From the NCBI GenBank assembly GCA_002049455.2, contig KV918798.1:124001-188000 (forward strand): a stretch of 64,000 nucleotides of DNA, in the 5' to 3' direction. This stretch comes from Porphyra umbilicalis. Lineage: Eukaryota > Rhodophyta > Bangiophyceae > Bangiales > Bangiaceae. Positions 53,215 to 64,000 of this stretch are shown piece by piece. Under the pieces are notes generated by a model. That model made no database searches. It worked only from the letters and a program-made list of their open reading frames with translations, and was not told the DNA's origin. Position 1 is the stretch's first letter; each line of letters opens with the position of its first letter. The translations under genes and the position numbers were made by a program.

Positions 53215-54469
53215 ATGGAAGCGCCGTCGGCCGTCCGATCCGATCCCTACTGGTCGGCGTCACGCCGTGGCCGCGGCAAGACCACGGATTTTTTTGTGTA
53301 CCAGCAGGCGGCATTTATGAATAACATTGCGGCAGATGTGCGCTTGCGCCGGGGTGTGTTGTCCAGACCTTTGGTAAATGAGCTTCACGCGACCGCCGCC
53401 TCTTTTCCGGCCGTCCGTGCTCGCTACGGTCGCTACTTTGAGCGCGCCGTGCGGATGCCAGAGCCCGCCTTCACGACCCTGGTGGACAAGCTACGCCCTC
53501 GGCTGCCGTCACGTGGGCCATCGGCCGAGCTGCGGACATCAATGGCCTTGCGCTACCTCGGAGGTGGCAGTTACCCCGACATTTGCGCCGCTTTTGGGGT
53601 CGCAACAGCAAGAATTTATAACTGCCTGTGGGAGGTGATTGACGCTGTGAATGCCACTGCTTCATTGGACTTCAACTTCATGCCGGGGGACCCTGTTTGG
53701 AGACGACAGACGGCTCAAGGTTTCAATCGCAGCCGCAAGACGCCGTTTGATAACGTGCTGGGTGCCATTGACGGAATAGCAGTTGACCAGGAGCAGCCGC
53801 TGGCAAGGGACGTGCCCTGTGTGGCCGATTACTACTCGCGGAAGGGCTTCTACGGGTTCAACACGCAGGCGGTATGCGACGCCCAGTACGAATTTATATG
53901 GATGAGCTGCAAGAGCCCAAGATCCTTCCAAGACTCTGCGGCGTTCACCTCTACGGACCTGGGTGCCATGCTGATGAACCCGCGCGACGCCACTACAATG
54001 CAGCTGATCCAGGCGGCTACTATTTTGTCGGCGACGAGGCGTACGCGGCGGGGGAGGTGATGGTGGTGCCGTGGCCTGGGGCGGTGGTGGTTGCCGGTGG
54101 CAGGATAGCTACAACTATTTCCAGTCATCCTGTCACGTCCACATTGAGCAAGCATTTGGTACATTGGTTTGGCGGTGGGGTGTATTTTGGCGGCCTCTGC
54201 GGGTGCCGTTCTTGAAGATGCCGAGCCTCATCCGGGCCTGTTTCAAGTTGCACAACAACTGCCGCCGATATGCCTGTGCGGAGGAGTTGTTAGCGCCGTT
54301 TGACATGGATAGCGTCGGGGGCTCCGTGTACTTTTGTGAGAGTGATGGCGCTCAATCTGATGAGCGAGCGCGGCGCCGGGGCCTGGAGCGCTCTCATCTG
54401 CGATGGAGGATGACAGACCGATTGGAGGAGCTTGGTGTGTTGCGCCCTGACGTGGATCCTATGTACTAG
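53215..54469 (+). pseudogene. PIF/Harbinger transposase (DDE_Tnp_4), nearly intact
   Basis: DNA transposase. The N-terminal helical region (FERAVRMPEPAFTTLVDKLR, SMALRYLGGGSYPDICAAFG, then VATARIYNCLWEVIDAVN) leads to the catalytic fold: D186 in LGAIDGIAVD, then YYSRKGFYGFNTQAVCDAQY, and D240 in SPRSFQDSAAF. The frame moves by one base near 54010-54030 to YYFVGDEAYAAGEVMVVPWP. It moves again near 54075-54090, in a short G-rich stretch, to QDSYNYFQSSCHVHIEQAFG, where the Glu (54146) completes the DDE triad. WRPLRVPFLKMPSLIRACFK and the stop at 54469 follow. Only two single-base frame changes separate it from an intact gene, so inactivation is recent or the changes are sequence errors. No terminal repeats matching the 1,021-bp Harbinger-like element are seen nearby. 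Confidence 0.85.
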
Positions 54470-54897
54470 AGTGAAACCTTTTGTTGAGCACGCGGCACGG
54501 ACATGCACAAAAAAAAAATGGGACGCGTGCTTCCATGCAGAAGAGCTGCGGCCTAGCGCGGCACTGACAGAGATGCAACGTCATTTTCTCGATCATAGAA
54601 GCACAGTGCCGCTGTGCAATACCCCCGCCCCGCCCCAACGTGTGTGTCTTCCCATTAATTTCATCACTGGTACAGCATTCTACGAGCACACAAGGAAAAA
54701 ACAGACAAAGTAACTCGGCATGATTGTACACTCAAATCAGTCAAGGATACGCTTGCGGGCCGTCCATAAAATTCTACGCAGCTCCCGCATCCATGGCTCA
54801 ACGCTTCAACAACCCCACACCCCCACCATCACCTCCCAGCACGTCCATATCGCTGACAGTGCCATGAACGCCCTCCGCACCCCCGGTGGCACCACTC

Positions 54898-56352
54898 TCA
54901 AATGGAAACGCCACCTAGCTCACGTACTGCTTCCGCTGCGCTAGTCCTCCGCCGCCGACTAGTCCCTGCGACCCTCCCCCCCATCCCCACCGCGGCCACC
55001 CGCTTCGCCGCCGCCGCCAGGAAAACGAACGGCTGGTGCCAGGAGCGCGGCACTGCCCATCTCCAGCACCAGGCACAGTCGGTCCTCGACAGTGCGGGAA
55101 TCTCGGGGTCAGCGCACGCGTCCTTTAGGTTCCTGAGCGTGGCTGACAGTGAGGACAGCTCGGACGCGTCGGCGTGCTTCTTCGCCGCGGAAGCCATGTC
55201 GACCGAGTTCTGCACGAGGGCGTCAAAGGCTGGGTAGACTAGCCGCTGCTTCTTGAGGCCTGAGGGGGTGTGACGTGTACCCATCTGAAGGCCCGACGCG
55301 GCGTTCCCCTCCACCCCGCCCACGCCGATGTCCGGATTGATGAGCTGTAGGACAGGATGGTGTTGCCCTTGGAGTGCGTCGACCACCGCGCCGGGTTGTG
55401 CTGCCCGGACGTGCCAAAGGTTTTCCAGTGGTCCCAGAAAAAGGCGCTGACCTGTTGAAACAATACGAAGGAAAATGGCGGGCAGCACCACAAAGTGGAA
55501 GCACACACAGCTGCAATTCAGTTGGACGCGCTCACAGAGAGGTACTTGCAGCCGAAGGTCGCACAGAGCGAACAGATCATCACCGCGGCCGTACTTGCCG
55601 CGACAACATGCATTGACGATTGGAAGCGATACGAGACACGGGCGGCGTGGAGTGTGGCTGCTGGCACTCGGGGATCAAAACAAACGTACCTCGCTCCACT
55701 TGGCTTTCAAAAACTGACTGGTGCGGGCGTGGGGGTGCAGATTCGGGTTGATACTAAGAACCGCGCACTCCTTGGGAACAACAAACTGCTTGTCACTGTT
55801 GAACATGGCTCCAACCACCACCAGCCACACCTCGCCCGGACTCTTCTTCGCATCCATCTGCTCACGAGTCATTTTTCCACGCGAAACCATCACACCAGCA
55901 GCCACCTCACCATCAGAGAGAACGTGGGCCAGACGCACTTTTCCATGTTTGGTGAAGTCAGGCGCCCGAGCGTTAGTGGCGGCGGGGGCGGTGGGGGCGA
56001 CCCGCACAGGCTCCTAGTCGTTGGGGACTTCATGAGGCGCGGGATTGGGAGCCGGATCACCCAGCGACGAGGAACAGGCAGCAACAGCATGGTGGCATTC
56101 GGCGCGCACCGTCCCAGCCGCCACAACTGGCGCCGAAAGGGGCAAGCGGGTGGCAAAAGAGGTCGGATTCGGGACGGGGGCGGCCAGTGTGGACGGCGGC
56201 GCAGCCGTGGGGGCTGTCACGGACGGGATGGGACCGTTCATGTCGATCGAATTGGCTCTGCAACGCCCCTCCAGGATCGCCTTCCTCCCATTGGTGGAAA
56301 GGTTGTGCGCTTTCAGCAGCACCCTCAGGTGGTCGACAGTACGTACCGTCAT
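54898..56352 (-). pseudogene. SAP-domain gene, interrupted
   Basis: The start ATG is at 56352. The N-terminus is a SAP DNA-binding motif: TVDHLRVLLKAHNLSTNGRK followed by AILEGRC. A Pro/Ala/Thr-rich linker is crossed by an in-frame TAG at 56014-56016; the same frame continues as DFTKHGKVRLAHVLSDGEVA and VWLVVVGAMFNSDKQFVVPK to FLKAKWSE. A GTACGT donor at 55689 and TTTCAACAG acceptor at 55452 (238-nt intron) join in phase 0 to VSAFFWDHWKTFGTSGQHNP and ARWSTHSKGNTILSY. A one-frame move near 55345-55375 leads to LINPDIGVGGVEGNAASGLQ and LKKQRLVYPAFDALVQNSVD, ending at 54898. The SAP motif suggests a chromatin or DNA-bound protein; the C-terminal part is unknown. With one stop and one frame change it is probably a pseudogene, perhaps of mobile-element origin. 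Confidence 0.5.
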
Positions 56353-56359
56353 TGATGGA

Positions 56360-59090
56360 GGGGGAAAAAGAGTAGAGCGTGGGAACAAGTGCGGCGTACC
56401 TGCGATAGATGACAACCGGTGCTGCTGGGGCAAGCGATGGGTGGTGGCTGTGTCCGATTTGTAGCTCCATGCGAATCGGATGACCGACCGGCGGTGCGTA
56501 TGTTTCGAATTACAGTGAACAAGAGAGAATTAGCCGTGCAACGAACGATGCGGGCAGAAGAGCCGCTCCATCTGGACCTCGCACTTCCCCCCCCCCCCGG
56601 ATACCGAGCCCCGTACTCGCTCGCTGCTTCACCCGCGCAAACGTGGTCTACCATCATCGTGTTGCAGCGCTTTGACAGTCTGGTCGGACAGACACCAAAA
56701 CGACCACGTCGCCAATGGCAGACATAGCAAAAAGAAGAAGGGCTATTTCAAGGCAGGCACAGGGAGAAGGAGCTTATGATATACAGCGTGTTCGTGTACC
56801 ACTCTACCAACGTTGAGAGTGTGCTGCCCGTGTTTTTTTAGTCGGTTGCAGACTGGAGAAGGGGGGGGGGGTCGGCGACCGCCACCCTGGTGCCAAACCA
56901 CTCGGGCGGGGGAAAGGGGGGGGGGGGACACATCCGTTCAGGCGAGGTGGGGGCAAGGAGAGGGCAAGGAGAGGACACGAAGCAGGGTCGAGCAAACGAA
57001 GCGCATGCCCAGGAAGGGATCGAAGGAGCAGGCCACGCAACTTGTGGGTCGCCAGACGGAGGGTCGGCCTGCCGCTCCGTCGCTCGGTGTGGTCTTAAAA
57101 GAGATCGAGTATTTACAGTACTCAAGTTCAAATTTACCTTTCATCAATTTCCATTGCCCATCAAATAAGTGGCCTAATCAAATGATGTATGGCCATACAT
57201 TGTCATACATTGTGCGCCAAGTCCGGCGTGTCGGCTGCGAAGTATGTACGGTTTGTGGCGCCGCCACATCGATCCACCAATGGGAGTCGATGTGAGGTCG
57301 ATTGGGGATGCACGGAAGCAAACTTGAAACGGGCCTCAGTGCGACAGTGTTCCCAACTTGGCTTGCGTAATTATTATGTGCCTTCAGGTTGTGATTCGTC
57401 ATGGCCATTTACATCCCAAAATACACTCACTGGCAGGAGTCTCTTTGCCAAGCTCTGGTTGGCTGCCAACGAGCAAAGCTCAAATAGTAGTGGTGCAATA
57501 TTGAGCGAAATCCGCTGGCGATATGAGGGCGGCGAGCAAAACCGAGACGCGAGTGATGGACACCTCGTGGCGATGTCCGATGCCATGAATTGGTGGCCAT
57601 CGGCGGCAGCAGCCGATGGCGTGGGAGCATCACGCCTAAAGGTCTATTCCATGCATTTAGGCACATGAGGAACGGGTTTTCCCTGCTGTTCTACACTTTT
57701 TTCAACCATGAGAAGTAAACAGAACTGGTCTCCGTGGCATGGGTACTCAGGGAAAAGAAATAAGGCGCTCAAAGGATCTTGTAGCGCTGAGATACACCTC
57801 GGTGTTTCTGTGTCCCTCCAGAAGCGCGCCGTTTTTTTCGTCTCTGCCGATCCGGAACTGGCTCTGACCAATTTCTGATGCAAGACACGTATTGATCCGA
57901 TCTGGTATCCCATGAGAATTCACTTTCTCGCGGCCAGCTACGAGCATCACCTGCCGCCCACCACCACCGCCCATGTTGACCAACGGCCACAAATGTCGTC
58001 CACACTTCCCCGCAGCTTCGATGACACGCTTTTTGTTGCCTAGCCACGTCAAGTTGCCGCATGCAGCGTCATCAGCGGGTCATTTATTCCACAATATGGC
58101 GTTCAAGGCAACGGTGGGATGCAAGGAAAAACGTCTTTCTCTCACGTCTATTGTCTTAGCCACTTGAAAAAGTGTGTCATAAAAAAGCTGATGAAGCATG
58201 CTCCAAGATGTGTTCATGCGGAGCGCCAATGCTTGTTCTATTGCCGAGTTCTGTGCGCGCCATTATGAGTCGCGCTCATGCGCCTTCATGCGTGGAATCG
58301 ACCTTTCGTTCAGGTGGTTCTTCTGGGTCTCAGCATTACACTGCAACGTGGTAAAACATCAGTGGCCGAGATCCATTCAAGTCCCGACCCAAATTTATAG
58401 GCCTTCACGGCCCCTGTGAGAGGGTTAGCTGACCGCAGAGATGAGCCGTGGACTGAGCCGTGATCCAGAGGATCACGTGTTTTCTGCGTTTCCTGTCCGC
58501 ACAGTTCTTGTCATCTGCAGGCGCGCCCGCGCCGTCGCCATCGCCGAGTGCTTATAATATGACATACAGCGCAGCGGGCTCAGAACCGTCGACGAAAGCA
58601 CGTCGGTGTTTGCCTTTTTTCAGCCCCTTGGAGTCCTTGTTAAAAGAAACAGAATTCCTGTGCAAAAGACAGACCAACCCCACGTGCCAGGCACTCAGAG
58701 GCCATCCCGTGCGAGGTCCTTGCATATTTGTGTTCGCGAGAACAGGAATAGTTCCTCACACCACACATTGCGCCTGCTAGCAGGGCCGTAAATGCTTCTC
58801 CGTCTCTCTCTCTTTCTGTAAGGGTGAAGTGTATACGTCTTAAGCTGTGTCTCTCATTTTTCTAGTGGAGATGCATCTGTCCCTGCGATCAAATGATTTT
58901 GGCGCTCTCTCTGGAAAAAAGCAGCCTTGGCAGAGCCCCAGGGCGGATTGCAGATTAACTGTTCATCCCAAAACACGCGCAAGCAGGCGTGCTCTTGACG
59001 ACGGTTTTGGGCCCGCTGCGCAGCGGAACTGACGGAGGTAATAGGGAGTGGACGGAGAGGGGGGGGGGAAGCGGCCGGGTGTTGCAGAGG
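56360..59090. other. no supported gene
   Basis: Mixed-composition DNA with short frames. The plus frame at 57189-57668 (ending LKVYSMHLGT) and the minus frame at 57747-58052 (LWPLVNMGGGGGRQVMLVAG) read somewhat protein-like but have no domain, partner exon or promoter that I can support. Palindromic text with CATACATTGTCATACATTG near 57195 is noted. Confidence 0.3.
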
Positions 59091-59099
59091 CCAACAGAT

Positions 59100-59665
59100 G
59101 CACGGGGGGGGGGGGTCTTTACAATCACCCACCGGTGTTTGGGGACTTCACCCTAATTCTCGTCGGGCAAAGCATACGCACTGAGCCAGAAGATGCCCGC
59201 AGAAAGTGTCTCCCATCAGTTCCCCTTATTTCCCGTACTCATATTGCTCGACACAGGCGCTCCGGTGGCACCCCTATGCTATCCTTTTTGTGCTGCCCTT
59301 GTCTCAGCTGTGGTGCACACCAAAAGCATACATAAATCCATCCTCACACAGCCAGCCTAAGAAACCCACAAACGGACCAACACGGCAAGGAAAATTGCCC
59401 ACCGACCACCCTTACGGCCCACCAAAGCGCCATGGGGGGGGGGGGGGGGGTCGCAACGGTCGCCCACCGCTGTTTGGATACTTACTCGTAAGTCACGGCG
59501 GGCAAAGCACATGCGCTGAGCTCGAAGATGCCCTCAGCAACTCTCCCCTCAGATGTTCCTCTTTCCCGCCTTCATATCGCCCGACACAGGCCCACCAGGG
59601 ACACCCTGGCTATCTTTGTTGTGGTCGTTTTTCTTCAGGTGTGGTGCACCCGCGTGGCAAGGTGA
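59100..59665. repeat. diverged two-copy duplication of about 235 bp
   Basis: Blocks at about 59103-59335 and 59434-59665 align along their length: a G-run, then CACC(G)GTGTTTGG / CACCGCTGTTTGG, CGGGCAAAGCA, GAAGATGCCC, CGACACAGGC and GTGGTGCACC, in the same order and spacing. They differ by many substitutions, so the duplication is old. The start-to-start distance is about 331 bp. Confidence 0.7.
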
Positions 59666-60287
59666 GTCATAGCCCGGTACATTGAGCGAATAAGAAGCGT
59701 AATCGGTTGAGCAGGGGCGGAGATATGCCGCGTCTGCCGCATGGCTGAAAGGTTTTGCGGTGTGGCAAGTCGATTGCGGTGTTGCAGTGTCTGTCGTGCC
59801 CGGTTCAAAATTCGCGCAACGACCGAAAGTGCTTTAATCGCCACCATCCCTGCCGGGCTTGAGTTTCTTATCTTATTTCTTCCACCGGCGGGCCATCACG
59901 GCGGCGCCAAGCGGCAATCATGCGCGGACGGCTCTCGCTGATTATTACAGTCCCCCCGCTGGTTCTCATGTTCCGGTCCCAGCGCTCTTGCAGGCCGTAT
60001 CAGAAACCCGCCTCCCCCCCACCCAGTCTTCCCCAGAGTGGCAATGTGGTCTCTCAACCACGGGCCACGCGGCAGACTAAGCCGCTGGTAGTCGGTCTTC
60101 AACGGCTCCAACCTTCGCGGAGGCGTTACTCGAACGCGCCAAGCCAAAGCACAGATGTGTACGACGGCAATACGAAATGGTAATGATAACATGGATGCTG
60201 CGGCGGTAGAAACAAAACAGAGAGGCGCGAGGTAGCTACAGCTCGCCTTAAACCCCCGCGACACGTATCTCGCGAAGGTCCAGAGGT

Positions 60288-61528
60288 TCACTGAATGTGC
60301 TGCACGAAGGACAGGTAGGCCTTGATGGCGGCCTCTCGGTCGCGGAGCAGGCTGTCTTGGCAGTTCCGTGCGTGCCCGGGCGCAGCAATGCTCTCCGCCA
60401 TCTTCGTGCGAACGAGATGAACCGAAAGCAATTCGTCCCGGCTGACCGGACGACGCAGCTCGCGATCCGAGGCAAAAACCAAGTTGGCCTCTTTGGCCGC
60501 CACCAGCAGGAGCTGAGCCATGACCAAGCCTTCCGTGACACAGCTCTCCTGGGGTGGCATCTCACCAGTATGGGGAAACGTCAGAACCGCGGCCGCCACC
60601 TCCAGCCTTAGCCTGAGTGAGTGCACCACAGCGTCCCGCTTCCGCGTCAGAATTATTACGTCCAGGGCACGTTGCAGCTGCGGCTTTCTGTGCTGGATGT
60701 CCACAGCTGTGCCTGCGTCGAATGCGTCCAGCCCGGAGAGGCCCTTGAAGACGTTGCGCACCGCCCGCGAGGGTTTGGCGTATCCGAATCCAACAAGCGC
60801 GTCACTCGCCAACGGTTCCGACTGGTCGGAAAATACTTGCCGAATGTCGGACCATTCGTCGCGGGAAGAAGTGGATGCCTAGAAAAATGATGAATTGACG
60901 CAAAACGCGTCAAGGTTTGATATAGCTGGCTCACAAACGTTAACCACATGCATGGGCAGCTTGTCGAAGGTGTAGGCGGCAGCTCGAAGTAGCCACTTAG
61001 AGGCGGAAGGTCTCGCTGTAGGCGGCTCATGGTAGAGAGCCGCTGCGCACGCGCAAACATAAGCAGGCGGCAGAGCCTCCCCCGCGACCAACGCGCGGCC
61101 GTTGTCTCCTGCATGAGCGCAAAGCGGCGAGAGTAGTGCAGCAGGTGCGCATGCACCGTGGCAAAGGAACTTCTCCCAGCGGTCGCGCTGCGCCACCTTC
61201 TTGAGGCCCACCGCATCTTCTCGCCATCAGATAAGAAACTATCTCGCGAATGTCTCCCGCGTGAGCCGGACTGCCCGGCTTCGCTGCAGCTGCTGCCGCC
61301 GTTCCCTCTGTCGGGTCCCGCGAGACTGCCGCCACTGTCTGGGCGGCGCCCGCCGAACGGAGGACAAGGAGCGCCGAAGGCAAGCCGTCCACGACGCCGC
61401 TGTGATGAGCGTACAGCTCTTTGACCGCTCGTGTCACGGCGCGTCACTCCAACAGGGACGAAGAACACTCCTCCATGACACTCTTGAGTGTCAGCGGCCG
61501 AACCAGTGGAGGAGCCCCGACGTTCCAT
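60288..61528 (-). CDS. two-exon gene, 394-residue protein of unknown function
   Basis: The start ATG is at 61528. Exon 1 (61528-60935, 198 codons) is Gly/Ser/Arg-rich at first, then reads HLLHYSRRFALMQETTAARW and LCRLLMFARAQRLSTMSRLQ to CPCMWLTF. A 56-nt intron (60934-60879, GTGAGC...TTTTTCTAG) joins in phase 0 to ASTSSRDEWSDIRQVFSDQS. Exon 2 continues through LVGFGYAKPSRAVRNVFKGL, LQRALDVIILTRKRDAVVHS, VTEGLVMAQLLLVAAKEANL and DREAAIKAYLSFVQHIQ to the stop at 60288. Exon 2 looks helical and folded; no family is recognised. The first 120 residues could be misassigned, and the true start may be an internal ATG such as that of MQETTAAR. Confidence 0.45.
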
Positions 61529-61834
61529 GTCGGCGCCGTCCGGCTGCGCGTGGAAGGCACGCTACGTCCAACGCGCACGGCCGCGGCGCACGAGCTCGAG
61601 CGGATTGCCTTCGGCCGCGTCTTGGGCGTGGTTGAGCAGAAGGGTCATTCATCGTGTCATCGTCCATGAGAGCGATGCCGGCCTCGCCGCTGCCTGGAGG
61701 GCGAAACAAAGGGAAGCGGCCCGTCGCGACTCGACACGAGCGGCCGCAATGAGGTCACGAAGGAGCACCCTCGAATTGGCTGCGACGTGTGACCATGCGC
61801 CTCATCTGATGAATGATCATGTACGTCGTGATAT

Positions 61835-62164
61835 GTGGCGGCTGATTTTAGAATCCGCGATCTAGGTGAGCTTAATCGAACGAAGATAAGGCGAGTTAAA
61901 AATTGTTCGATCTAAAGTCACACGGGTTCAATCCTGAGTCGCGATCCCCCTTCATGGGTGATCTGGCCAGACCTTTCCTTGTTCTGGGCTAAAGTCAGCA
62001 GAACGTCATGGATCGAGAAAATTACATCCCTGCTGTGGGATTTGATTCACTGCAGATGGCGAAGGCGGCGTTCGACAGTTCGTGACGAGACGATTCGTGA
62101 GGTCTGAATAGGTCAGAAATGTTGACAGCCCCAGAGATCGCGGATTCTAAAACCAGCCGCCACA
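61835..62164. mobile_element. 330-bp MITE with 30-bp inverted ends (TA-flanked)
   Basis: Inverted ends of about 30 bp with one mismatch: TGTGGCGGCTGATTTTAGAA at 61835 and its complement ending at 62164. TA flanks both sides (61833-61834 and 62165-62166), as for Tc1/mariner-type elements. The ends differ from the 132-bp family. The interior is non-coding. The word CGGGTTCAATCC at about 61923 resembles a tRNA B box but has no matching stem or A box. Confidence 0.78.
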
Positions 62165-62179
62165 TATCGACATCATATA

Positions 62180-62845
62180 GACATGATATTCACATCATAA
62201 TGACTTGATATCGACATCCTGTACACACGATATCGTTATCAAAAAGACATTATATAGATTTCACATGCACACATCGAAAAAACCAACCCATCAAATGGGA
62301 TCGCCAGATGGAAGTGTCAGCTGCGCACATCCTGTGCGCGTATCATAGGCGCACATCAAATGCGCACATCATATCCGCGTATCATACGCGCTCTCTAAAC
62401 GACGTCAAATGGCCCACCAATCATCGTTACATGATACGTCAAATTACCGGACAATCATCATTTGATGAGCCGATCATGGCATCAGCCGGAACACGAGGAA
62501 GTCATCCTAGAAATATCAATGACGTCATAGAGACATGACAGCGACATCATAAACATGATATCGACATCATATGGATAAAATATCGACATCATACGGATAT
62601 CATGTAGATATCACATGCGCACATTGAAAATGACAACACATCAAATGGGATCACCAGATGGAAACGTCAGCTGCCCACATCATGTGCGCCTATCAGATGC
62701 GCACATCACATGCGCTCTTCAAACGACATCAAATGGCTAACCAATCATCGTTAGAGGATACGTCAGTTTACCGGTCAATCATCAGCAGATGAGCCGTTGA
62801 AGGCGTCAGCCGGCACGCGAGGAAGATATCTTGGACGTAATATTG
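62180..62845. repeat. AT-rich tandem duplication, about 325-350-bp unit
   Basis: Two successive copies share ordered blocks: TCAAATGGGATC(G/A)CCAGATGG at 62291 and 62641, CAATCATCGTTA at 62418 and 62742, then GCCGG(A/C)AC(A/G)CGAGGAAG in both. The period is 350 bp at the left and 324 bp at the right because the second copy lacks about 26 bp of its GCGCACATCA motif. Both copies are full of short ATC/GAT words (GATATCGACATCAT, GCGCACATCA). The sequence is AT-rich against a GC-rich genome. Confidence 0.85.
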
Positions 62846-62849
62846 ATGC

Positions 62850-64000
62850 CACATACAGTCGTTCTACAAAAAAACCCAGCACTCCGGCGGGATCAATAGT
62901 GCCCTCGACATCTGACATGTGCCTTTTTTCGATGCAACGCTCTTGATTTTGGACAGGCGCTCTCGAAAATCCCTCAAACGTGACCAATTCACGATTTCAG
63001 GAGACTCCCAGCGGTCCCGAGGGACTCTCTCGTGAGGGACTTGAGATTCCTGAAACAAACTTTCGGGGAAAGCCGACGCCGCGCCCGACTTCGGCGTTCG
63101 TGGCAGGTCCATTGCAGACATGGCTCCAGAATGTCGCCCGCGTTCCCACGTGGTGGGCACTATCGCGCAGGCTGGCAAATTGTTGCCTCAATAGTTCCCA
63201 CGGCTCCGCGCCCTCATTGGCACGACGGTCTTGGAGGCACTGCCGACTTTGTCGGTGATCTGGTGGACGAATGAAAGAGCGCCAGAGCGTCTCTATTGAG
63301 AAAGGGCCCTTCAATATATACCCCACTTGTCACCGGCTCACGGACTGCGTGGAGGCAGGTCACGACTCACGCGGGTTGGTGCCGTCTGAATCCTTCACCT
63401 TTTTCGGGAATGGCCTCATCAGACGCGGGCTGCTCTGACACACGAGGCAGCACATGACAGCAATGAGCCGTCCATCGTTCTGTCTGGCCCTCCACATCGT
63501 GGGGCCGGGCCCATCTGCCAATCTGGCTCGTCTCCCACTGGCGGGCGTGCCAGGGGTCACACGTCCCGTTTGAATGTTCAGAGCGCGGAGGCCGACCCGT
63601 CGGCCAATCTTGGCTGACGGCCAAGAGCAAGGTGGACAGAGACCAGATGATCTCCTCTTGCGCGCTATTTTGGGTCGATGGCAAGTCCATTTCGAAATCA
63701 TCAGGAATCGCAGCATATTTTGATCCTGCTCTGATCCCGGAACAATGGTCTGACGGTCGAGATCATGGGCCCGTTCTCGGTCGCTTAAAATTGCATTCGG
63801 AAAGTTGTAACGAGCCGGGCGCGTATGTCGACCGGACGACGGCGTCGCCGATCCGGTTGACGTCACCACCGCGATCCGTTACCCCACCCCCCCGCCCCGC
63901 TCCCCCCCCCCCCCGCACCGCCGCCACCGCGATCCGCGCCCCCCCCCCCACCGCCGCCGTCGAGGCCGGCGTCGGCGCCGTAGCCCCCCCATTATCTATG
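62850..64000. other. no supported gene; C-run cluster at the window end
   Basis: Minus frames at 63.36-63.87 kb have no domain. From 63880 to the end, C-runs of 7-13 alternate with CCGCC words, as in the leaders and Gly-rich coding regions of nearby genes, so a further gene may begin past the window. Confidence 0.35.

Noticed and set aside
21796-56016. Possible reassignment of TAG, since two genes show a single in-frame TAG (21796, 56014)
   Set aside because: TAG also ends the intact dihydroorotase (31609-31611) and the 49-kb gene (49558-49560). Both interrupted genes look mobile or decayed, so ordinary inactivation is simpler.
61915-61945. tRNA gene or tRNA-derived SINE, from a B-box-like GGTTCAATCC
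   Set aside because: No acceptor stem, anticodon arm or A box can be drawn around it; it lies inside a MITE.
1-64000. CRISPR array, rRNA, or bacterial operon structure
   Set aside because: No regularly spaced direct repeats with unique spacers, no rRNA signature, and the gene set and introns are eukaryotic.

Overview
The window looks like nuclear DNA of a GC-rich alga, most likely a bangiophyte red alga of the Porphyra/Pyropia type. That assignment is inference. It rests on very high GC with almost only G/C at third codon positions in the housekeeping genes, compact genes with few short GT-AG introns, a plastid-type leader on a flavoprotein, eukaryotic genes (ALG5, SURF1, a NO66-like JmjC oxygenase), long Ala/Gly/Pro homopolymers, and many runs of 10-26 G or C. 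Most long open frames in the GC-rich stretches are open on several frames and both strands and are not genes.

Layout. 0-9 kb: no recognisable host gene; two minisatellites, an intact IS630/Tc1-like transposase (5.07-6.17 kb) and a GC-rich stretch. 9.2-10.6 kb: a zinc-knuckle protein (-). 11.7-14.4 kb: a PIF/Harbinger transposase remnant with a 132-bp foldback MITE beside it, and a second MITE copy 2.3 kb on. 14.5-19.6 kb: the C-terminal part of a UBX protein (+), a Cys-rich protein with SUMO-interaction-like motifs (-) and a plastid FAD oxidoreductase (-). 20.8-25.2 kb: a multi-exon Plavaka/CACTA-like transposase (-). 27.2-29.9 kb: a two-exon gene of unknown function with a TATA box. 30.6-33.1 kb: class II dihydroorotase (+) facing ALG5 (-). 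34.7-41.4 kb: mobile and repetitive DNA, including an element with perfect 32-bp inverted ends, a 2.1-kb C-rich array and a 1,021-bp Harbinger-like non-autonomous element; a small two-helix membrane protein lies at 36.7-37.2 kb. 42.7-51.5 kb: a JmjC ribosomal oxygenase (+), SURF1 (-), a small RRxS-rich protein (+) and a four-helix membrane protein (-). 53.2-64 kb: a broken PIF/Harbinger transposase, a SAP-domain gene, a duplicated block, a two-exon unknown gene, a 330-bp MITE and an AT-rich 0.35-kb tandem duplication.

The host genes do not form one pathway: they cover pyrimidine synthesis, N-glycan precursor synthesis, cytochrome oxidase assembly, ribosomal hydroxylation and a plastid flavoprotein. 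What links several of them is that the conserved reading frame changes exactly at long G or C runs, which points to homopolymer-length error in the assembly or real length variation there. The mobile elements form the second theme: at least three DNA-transposon superfamilies and four non-autonomous families, with clear target duplications in two of those families. No single new system can be demonstrated from the sequence alone. The best candidates for novelty are the inverted-repeat families and the unrecognised multi-exon genes.
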